From positions 1 through 10,899 of the forward strand of contig CANODN010000048.1 in assembly GCA_947564765.1 (NCBI GenBank): a stretch of 10,899 nucleotides of DNA, read 5' to 3'. The notes beneath the pieces are model-generated. The model ran no database searches. It worked only from the letters and a program-made list of their open reading frames with translations, and had not been told where the DNA came from. This stretch comes from an uncultured Roseburia sp. GTDB lineage: Bacteria > Bacillota > Clostridia > Lachnospirales > Lachnospiraceae. Below, piece after piece: positions 6,188-10,899 of this stretch (position 1 is the stretch's first letter; every line of letters starts with the position of its first letter). A program made the position numbers and the translations under genes.

Positions 6188-7723
6188 TTATCGTCCCCGC
6201 TCCCTATATCCAATCACATACAAATAAAACTGCTCCTTCTCACGAATGAGATACTCCTGGCAAAGCTTAAATGCCGGATGCAGCCGGATCTGCTTTTTTA
6301 CAAATCCGTTTTCATTGGAATATAAAACCAAAATGCCTCCCGGCGCTAATAATTCCTCTGATTTATCAAAAAAACCCTTATAAAACAAATCCTGTTCTTC
6401 TTTTGTACGCTTTCCCCGCGCAGGCATGTTGGCTATAATCTCATCAAAGGGATAGTCATGCTTAAAATCCAGATAATCCTTATGAATGAAATTTACATGC
6501 ATCCCCGCCTCTGCCGTATTCATTCTTGCCTTTTCCACTGCTTCGCCAAACGTATCAATACCATAAATTTCTCTGGCAGGCAGCAGCTTATGCCGTTCCA
6601 CCAGCATTGTCCCCACGCCGCAGCAGGGATCTAAAATCTGCGCCCGTTCCTTTAACCACGGCTTTGCAAGCTCCATCAGCATGGCCGCTGCAGAAGGATG
6701 AATCGAAGTAGATATACTCCCCTTCCGATAATCAAACCGTTCCATCGGTATGGTAAGCATTTTCAAAAAAACATGTATCTTCTTCGCCTTGTCTAAACGC
6801 AGACGAATTTCAAATTCATAATCCTCCGGCGCATTGCGCAGCTTTCTGGCGCTTTTTTCCTCGATCACTGCAGCTGCCCGTTTCATATAGCGACTCCGCT
6901 CTTCCAGGGAAAATCCGTTTCCCATATCCATCCTAAAGTAAAAGGGAGCCGGCTCTTTATGGCACCGTTTTAGCAATGGCAAAAGCTTCGATTCCGCCAG
7001 CGCCTCTCCAAATCGTTCCGGCCCATCCTCATAGGAAACCGCCTGCTCCAGCCGAATCGGAAACAGCAATTCCCGAAATGTACGGATATGCAACACAGGT
7101 TCCAAATCCTCTACAACCGCCTGCACACCGAGAGAGGTCTCTTTCTTCCTGTCTGTCGAAAGCTTTTGAGCTGTCAGATACTGATAGTCCCTATTGCCCG
7201 TCAGCAGAATCAAAAGCTTTTCTCCAAAGCCCATAAAAGTGTGTCTGTTTTCTTTCCCTTCTCTGCGCAGAATCCGCTCCAGCACATGAATTTCTTCTCT
7301 GGCATGCTTCTTTTCATCCTCCGGTATTTCTTTTTCACATAACAGCTCGTAATACTCCTGCAATTCACTAAGATACGGATAGGGACTCGTTTTTTCCAGA
7401 GCGCCCAACATCGTCCCTCGGACAAAGAGCGTTTCTTCTTTCTGCCAGGCCCGGTATAAATCCGCAGCCGCTTCCTCAAGCTGCAAATCACCCAGCAAAG
7501 CTGCCGCATTCTTACGCACCTTGGCGTCCTCGGCAAAAAGCAGGCGCCGCACCTCATCTCCGCTGCCCAGACACTCCCTGACATATGCATACGACTCCTC
7601 TTCTTTTATGGCTGCCCGAAGCTCACTCAGCGCCTTCCGCAGATCTTCCTGCTGCCGGATCTGAAACAAAAGCGCATCTATCCTGTTCCATTGATTGGTT
7701 TTTACTGCAAATAATTCTGTCAT
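6188..7723 (-). CDS. Predicted SAM-dependent RNA methyltransferase with N-terminal HEAT-like repeats
   Basis: This 511-residue protein has a Rossmann methyltransferase core at about 340-505. Motif I is ILDPCCGVGT (363-372), the acidic end of motif II is YGID (387-390), motif III lies near D416, and motif IV is ANMPARG (431-437). DPxCGxGT with an N-x-P motif is typical of the UPF0020/Trm11/Trm14/RlmL group, which modifies tRNA or rRNA guanines. Motif IV is normally NPPY or NLPF, so NMPA lacks the aromatic residue. Residues about 50-130 look like two or three HEAT repeats: paired helices with VRKNAAALLGDL and an FVRGTMLGAL-type repeat. The middle region (about 190-335) may replace the THUMP/RNA-binding part. 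Substrate is unknown. The start lies 6 nt after the amidase stop with a GAGGGA site, so the two genes are translationally close. A divergent or protein-directed enzyme is possible. Confidence 0.82.
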   Translation of the reverse strand: MTELFAVKTNQWNRIDALLFQIRQQEDLRKALSELRAAIKEEESYAYVRECLGSGDEVRRLLFAEDAKVRKNAAALLGDLQLEEAAADLYRAWQKEETLFVRGTMLGALEKTSPYPYLSELQEYYELLCEKEIPEDEKKHAREEIHVLERILRREGKENRHTFMGFGEKLLILLTGNRDYQYLTAQKLSTDRKKETSLGVQAVVEDLEPVLHIRTFRELLFPIRLEQAVSYEDGPERFGEALAESKLLPLLKRCHKEPAPFYFRMDMGNGFSLEERSRYMKRAAAVIEEKSARKLRNAPEDYEFEIRLRLDKAKKIHVFLKMLTIPMERFDYRKGSISTSIHPSAAAMLMELAKPWLKERAQILDPCCGVGTMLVERHKLLPAREIYGIDTFGEAVEKARMNTAEAGMHVNFIHKDYLDFKHDYPFDEIIANMPARGKRTKEEQDLFYKGFFDKSEELLAPGGILVLYSNENGFVKKQIRLHPAFKLCQEYLIREKEQFYLYVIGYRERGR

Positions 7724-7729
7724 GTCCCT

Positions 7730-8512
7730 CTATTCCCCTGTCTTTGACTGCATCTGTTCTGTTTCTTCCGGCGTTTTCAACACCCCGTAGGATTCTATGT
7801 AATTACGAACATCTTCTTTTAATTGTTCCCATTCCAAAGGATACTCCACGTAATATTTCGGACATTCCTTTCCGGTAATATCATAATGGCGGATAATATC
7901 TTCTGTATCCAAATGATACCGTCCTGTCAGCCACGCCAGCAGATGAATGAGCGTATCATAAGTGGCATCTGCAAATTTCCCGGTTTCATCGGGGATGCAG
8001 CATTCAATCGCTATGGTATCTTCGTTTCTCTCATTGGAAGCATAAGCAATTTCCTGACAGGGAATACACTGAATCAGTTCTCCGTCCATTCCAATCACAA
8101 AATGACTGCTGGCAAATGTCTCTCCCGACTGACTTAAGCCTTCAAAATAATCCCTGTTCTGCTGTGCCGTTGTACCGGGATTGGCCGTATAATGCACAAC
8201 AATTCCGTTTACTTGTTCCAGTCCTATCCCCGGTCTGGAATATTCATTCACACTCAGCAGCTGTACATCATAATCCGGTGGTGTATCTACAATCTTCTCC
8301 GGAGTTGCTGTTCTCTTCATTACAGGCTGCTTTGTCTTGTTTTTTATAAAACGAAAGATTGAAAAACCTGCGATCAGCAAAATTCCGATGCAAAACAGAA
8401 TCAGCAAAAAGCGGAGGTTTCTTTCCTGTCTGCGTTTCTTTTTTCTTATGGCGGCACGCCTTGCCGCTCTTCTTTCGTACTCTGACTGTTCTCTTCGTTC
8501 TGTTTCGCTCAT
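7730..8512 (-). CDS. Membrane-anchored N-acetylmuramoyl-L-alanine amidase (Amidase_2/PGRP fold)
   Basis: This 260-residue protein cleaves the bond between N-acetylmuramic acid and the peptide stem of peptidoglycan, judged by family. A strongly basic cytoplasmic tail (1-33) and one hydrophobic helix (about 35-56) make it a type II membrane protein with the enzyme outside. The Amidase_2 domain spans about 80-240. Zinc ligands appear to be H107 in VVHYTANPG, H209 in RHYDITGKECP and C217; K215 in the same motif corresponds to the T7 lysozyme lysine. SSHFVIGMDG (135-144) and IAIECCIPDETGKF (167-180) are further family blocks. It is first in a tight gene run behind its own promoter (8546-8574); AAAGGA lies ten bases before the ATG. 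It could serve in wall turnover or spore-related steps; the sequence does not say which. Confidence 0.92.
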   Translation of the reverse strand: MSETERREQSEYERRAARRAAIRKKKRRQERNLRFLLILFCIGILLIAGFSIFRFIKNKTKQPVMKRTATPEKIVDTPPDYDVQLLSVNEYSRPGIGLEQVNGIVVHYTANPGTTAQQNRDYFEGLSQSGETFASSHFVIGMDGELIQCIPCQEIAYASNERNEDTIAIECCIPDETGKFADATYDTLIHLLAWLTGRYHLDTEDIIRHYDITGKECPKYYVEYPLEWEQLKEDVRNYIESYGVLKTPEETEQMQSKTGE

Positions 8513-8545
8513 GTATACGGATTCCTTTTAAAAATGATTATCTCT

Positions 8546-8574
8546 ATCATACCCCAAAGTAAAAAACAGCGCAA
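8546..8574 (-). promoter_or_regulatory. Candidate sigma-A promoter of the amidase-led gene run
   Basis: On the minus strand TTGCGC (8574-8569) and TATGAT (8551-8546) are separated by exactly 17 bases. The -10 matches five of six consensus positions and the -35 three of six. It sits between the terminator of the upstream gene and the amidase start, leaving a leader of about 30 nt. Confidence 0.65.
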
Positions 8575-8575
8575 C

Positions 8576-8627
8576 AAAAAACGGGAGCTGATACCCAGGC
8601 AGATTCCTCTGTCTGGATATCAGCTCC
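8576..8627 (-). terminator. Intrinsic terminator after the surface-protein gene
   Basis: A 10-bp perfect outer stem (GGAGCTGATA 8584-8593 with 8618-8627) continues inward past one C-A mismatch for eight more pairs, including one G-T, to a 6-base loop at 8603-8608. On the minus strand it is followed by CG and six T residues (8581-8576). It lies about 20 nt after the stop codon of the surface protein. Confidence 0.92.
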
Positions 8628-8646
8628 ACTCATTATAATGCTACTA

Positions 8647-10899
8647 TTACAGTTTGTATTTTTTCAGACCTGCTTTTTTCAGGCTCTTCTTGAATTTCTT
8701 ATTTTTCTTCAAGCTCTTTGGAGCCTTGATCTTAACTGTCTTTTTCACTTTTCCAAAAGCTTTCTTCTGTAATGTCACTTTTGAAGTTTTGAATGTAATC
8801 TTCGTCAGCTTCGCACAATTCGGGAATGCTTTCTTTGCAATAGAGGTTACATTTTCGCCGATTGTAATATTCTTGATATTCTTATAATTTTTGAAAGCGT
8901 TTGCTGCAACGCCTACTACTTTATAAGAATCTTTTCCAATCGTAATCGTAGCCGGAATTGTTACCTTCTTCTGTTTTACGTCTTTTCCTTCTTTTAAGAT
9001 AACGGTCTTGGCTGTTGCATCAGCTACCGTATAATCTATTTTGCCGGAAGTTACTACGTCACCTGCTTTTACAGTCGGCGCTGTCACTACTGGTTTTAAA
9101 TTCTTCTGTGCTGCCTCTAAAGCTGCAACTGCTGCATCCAATGCTTTCAGTGTAGGTGCTGCGCCTGATGCTACCAGTTTCTTTGCTGCTGCCAACGCAT
9201 TTGTATATGCAGTATCCGGTGTATATTTACCGTTTACAGCAGCTTCAATGCCGCTGATCTTTGCTGCTGCTGCACTGATTTCACTTGCTGTTGCTGCTCT
9301 TAATGCATCTGCTTTTGAAAGTTCGGCTAATGCTGCATTGAAAGCATCTAATGCCTCTTTTATCTCAACCTTTGTAGAAGTTTCGTCTAAATCCTTTACT
9401 GCCTGCAGTGCTTCTGCATATGCGCTCCATTTTGCAGCGTCATAATATTTTTCTTCAGCAGCAGAAATTTCTTTCTTTAATGCTTCTGTAATTTTTGCTT
9501 CATCATCTGAACCAGCTGGTTTTTCTGTTATGGTTGCTTTTACTGTATTGTAATCAGCAAGTACACCTGCCACTTCTGTGCTTGTAACCTCTCCCGGGCT
9601 TGATGCAATCTTGCCGAGAAGTGTTTCAATTGCAGTTTGTGCTGCTTCAACTGCTGACCATTCATCATTCTCTACCTGATAATATTCTTTATCTGATTTC
9701 GCTGCCAAATCTGCTTTTGCTGCTTCCAGATCAGCTTTACCGGTAGCAATTTTGTTTGCAGCTACGTCAAATGCTGTCCATGCCTGGTTCATTTCATTGA
9801 CAATATCTCTTGCGCCCTGTGCTGAAATAGCGCCTTGAGCGGTTAATACGCCTGCCTTTTCACTCCTTGCAGCAACATATGTTGCCCATGCATCTTTATA
9901 ATAAACAGCAGGAGAATTTGTTTTACCCATTATAGTGTTGTATGTCGTTTTACAGGAATCTGTCCAGTCTGCAAAGTCTACATTTGTCACCTTTGAGTAG
10001 TTCACATTTCTGACACGTACATTTAATCCTGCACCTGTCGTAACGGAAATGGTTCCTGAAGATGCTACTTTTTTATTAGTCAAATCCACCTTATCGGCAA
10101 TTACAATTTCCTTGCCTACTACTTTAGAATAATCATTTGTCAAATAATCTGAATCGTCTTCGTCTTCATCCCCTGCAGGCTCAACTTCAACAACTTTTGC
10201 GCTGAATGTATTTCCTTCAAATGTTACATCTACTTTATAATCATGCATTCTTACTGCTTTCGGTCCGTCTACTACTGGTACAAAAGCCTCATTTCCCAAC
10301 TTATAGCCCCAGCTTGTTCCGTTGTATCCAACCTTGATAGCCGTAGTATCTTCAACCGGACTTCCCGGGCTTGCTGCTGTTACAGCTCTGGTATTGAGAT
10401 AGAATTCTCTTTGCGCAGTACCCGGCTCACCTAAATTAAGATATGGACGAAGAACTGCTGAAATGGTTCCCTCGCTAAAATCCTGCAATGCATCCATTTT
10501 ATTGTATAATGTTTTGCTCTCTTTGGAGTCTAATGCATCAATACTGCGATAATTTACACCGCCGACACTTCTAACCGTAAGAATATTTTCTGCAACAGCG
10601 CCGCTCTTGGGTGATGTCCAGTCACAGTAACCGTAACGCCAAGATTCCATTTTATTAATATCCTGAATATTTGCCTGAACGTTTGCAATATCCACGTCTG
10701 TTATAACGCTTCCAAACTTCCCTGCTAAAAATCCAAAACGAATCGGCTTTTTCTGATCTGGTGACTGAGTGGAAACCGCATATTCTTTTACAGCATAAAT
10801 TGCCGGATTATCTAAGGTAGTTGTTACTGCAGCTACTTCGTCATCGATAACCCACTCTGTTTCTTCGGAGCCTTCTTTTGTCTGCTCCTTCATCTTCTG
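8647..10899 (-). CDS. Large surface/cell-wall-type protein with FIVAR-like modules and a BspA-like repeat (5' end outside window)
   Basis: The frame stays open to the window edge. The first visible ATG (10893) is preceded by in-frame codons, has no signal peptide behind it and no visible ribosome binding site, so the true start is probably upstream. Numbering from that ATG, 748 residues are seen. Residues 1 to about 310 are beta-rich and unrecognised, with an acidic stretch at 241-249. Residues about 330-600 are Ala/Glu/Lys-rich three-helix modules of FIVAR type, including KWSAYAEALQAVKDL (488-502) and LDAAVAALEAAQKNL (585-599). Residues about 645-705 resemble a BspA-like leucine-rich repeat (AFKNYKNIKNITIGENVTSI). 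The end (about 702-748) is extremely lysine-rich, a feature common in Lachnospiraceae secreted proteins and perhaps an electrostatic wall-binding tail. There is no LPxTG motif. The ligand is unknown; adhesion or glycan binding is inferred. Confidence 0.85.
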   Translation of the reverse strand, partial: QKMKEQTKEGSEETEWVIDDEVAAVTTTLDNPAIYAVKEYAVSTQSPDQKKPIRFGFLAGKFGSVITDVDIANVQANIQDINKMESWRYGYCDWTSPKSGAVAENILTVRSVGGVNYRSIDALDSKESKTLYNKMDALQDFSEGTISAVLRPYLNLGEPGTAQREFYLNTRAVTAASPGSPVEDTTAIKVGYNGTSWGYKLGNEAFVPVVDGPKAVRMHDYKVDVTFEGNTFSAKVVEVEPAGDEDEDDSDYLTNDYSKVVGKEIVIADKVDLTNKKVASSGTISVTTGAGLNVRVRNVNYSKVTNVDFADWTDSCKTTYNTIMGKTNSPAVYYKDAWATYVAARSEKAGVLTAQGAISAQGARDIVNEMNQAWTAFDVAANKIATGKADLEAAKADLAAKSDKEYYQVENDEWSAVEAAQTAIETLLGKIASSPGEVTSTEVAGVLADYNTVKATITEKPAGSDDEAKITEALKKEISAAEEKYYDAAKWSAYAEALQAVKDLDETSTKVEIKEALDAFNAALAELSKADALRAATASEISAAAAKISGIEAAVNGKYTPDTAYTNALAAAKKLVASGAAPTLKALDAAVAALEAAQKNLKPVVTAPTVKAGDVVTSGKIDYTVADATAKTVILKEGKDVKQKKVTIPATITIGKDSYKVVGVAANAFKNYKNIKNITIGENVTSIAKKAFPNCAKLTKITFKTSKVTLQKKAFGKVKKTVKIKAPKSLKKNKKFKKSLKKAGLKKYKL

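Noticed and set aside
9041..9445. Plus-strand open frame of 134 codons, Ala/Ser/Phe-rich
   Set aside because: It is the antisense of the alanine-rich helical modules of the surface protein; the composition follows from the repeat-like coding on the other strand.
10891..10893. ATG at 10893 as the true start of the surface protein
   Set aside because: In-frame codons continue to the window edge, no signal peptide follows this ATG, and a secreted-type protein needs one; the gene is treated as 5'-partial.

Overview
The window looks like chromosomal DNA of a Clostridia-class Bacillota, most likely a Lachnospiraceae member. Pointers are the moderate GC content, AAAGGAG-type ribosome binding sites, a TetM-like GTPase fused to a YacP-like nuclease domain, an Amidase_2 protein of the type common in that family, and a surface protein with FIVAR-like modules, a BspA-like repeat and a lysine-rich tail. 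Every gene I can support lies on the minus strand, so the order of transcription runs from high to low coordinates. I see no tRNA, rRNA, CRISPR array, insertion sequence or attachment site.

Layout in transcription order. (1) 10899-8647: 3' part of a large surface/cell-wall-type protein, open at the window edge, ending in a strong intrinsic terminator (8576-8627). (2) Directly behind that terminator lies a promoter (8546-8574) for a compact gene run: a membrane-anchored N-acetylmuramoyl-L-alanine amidase (8512-7730), a HEAT-repeat plus RNA-methyltransferase-like protein (7723-6188), a 912-residue TetM-like GTPase with a C-terminal Rae1/YacP-type NYN nuclease domain (6164-3426), and an unrecognised three-helix membrane protein with a large extracytoplasmic domain (3391-1751). 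Gaps are 6, 23 and 34 nt. (3) Enolase (1691-363) follows after 59 nt and may be co-transcribed. (4) Downstream is a promoter overlapping the enolase stop codon, an FMN riboswitch (313-159), its terminator (118-81) and the first 12 codons of ribD (37-1), which begins the riboflavin biosynthesis genes outside the window.

The most interesting object is the 912-residue fusion. Tet(M)-like factors bind the ribosomal A-site region, and Bacillus subtilis Rae1/YacP is a nuclease that cuts mRNA in the ribosomal A site. One polypeptide carrying both suggests a self-delivering A-site mRNA nuclease or ribosome-rescue factor. The loop that ejects tetracycline in Tet(M) is replaced here, so plain tetracycline resistance is doubtful. 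The upstream neighbour resembles an RNA methyltransferase, which fits a translation-related cluster. The riboflavin leader also allows a well-defined antiterminator that is mutually exclusive with the FMN aptamer.
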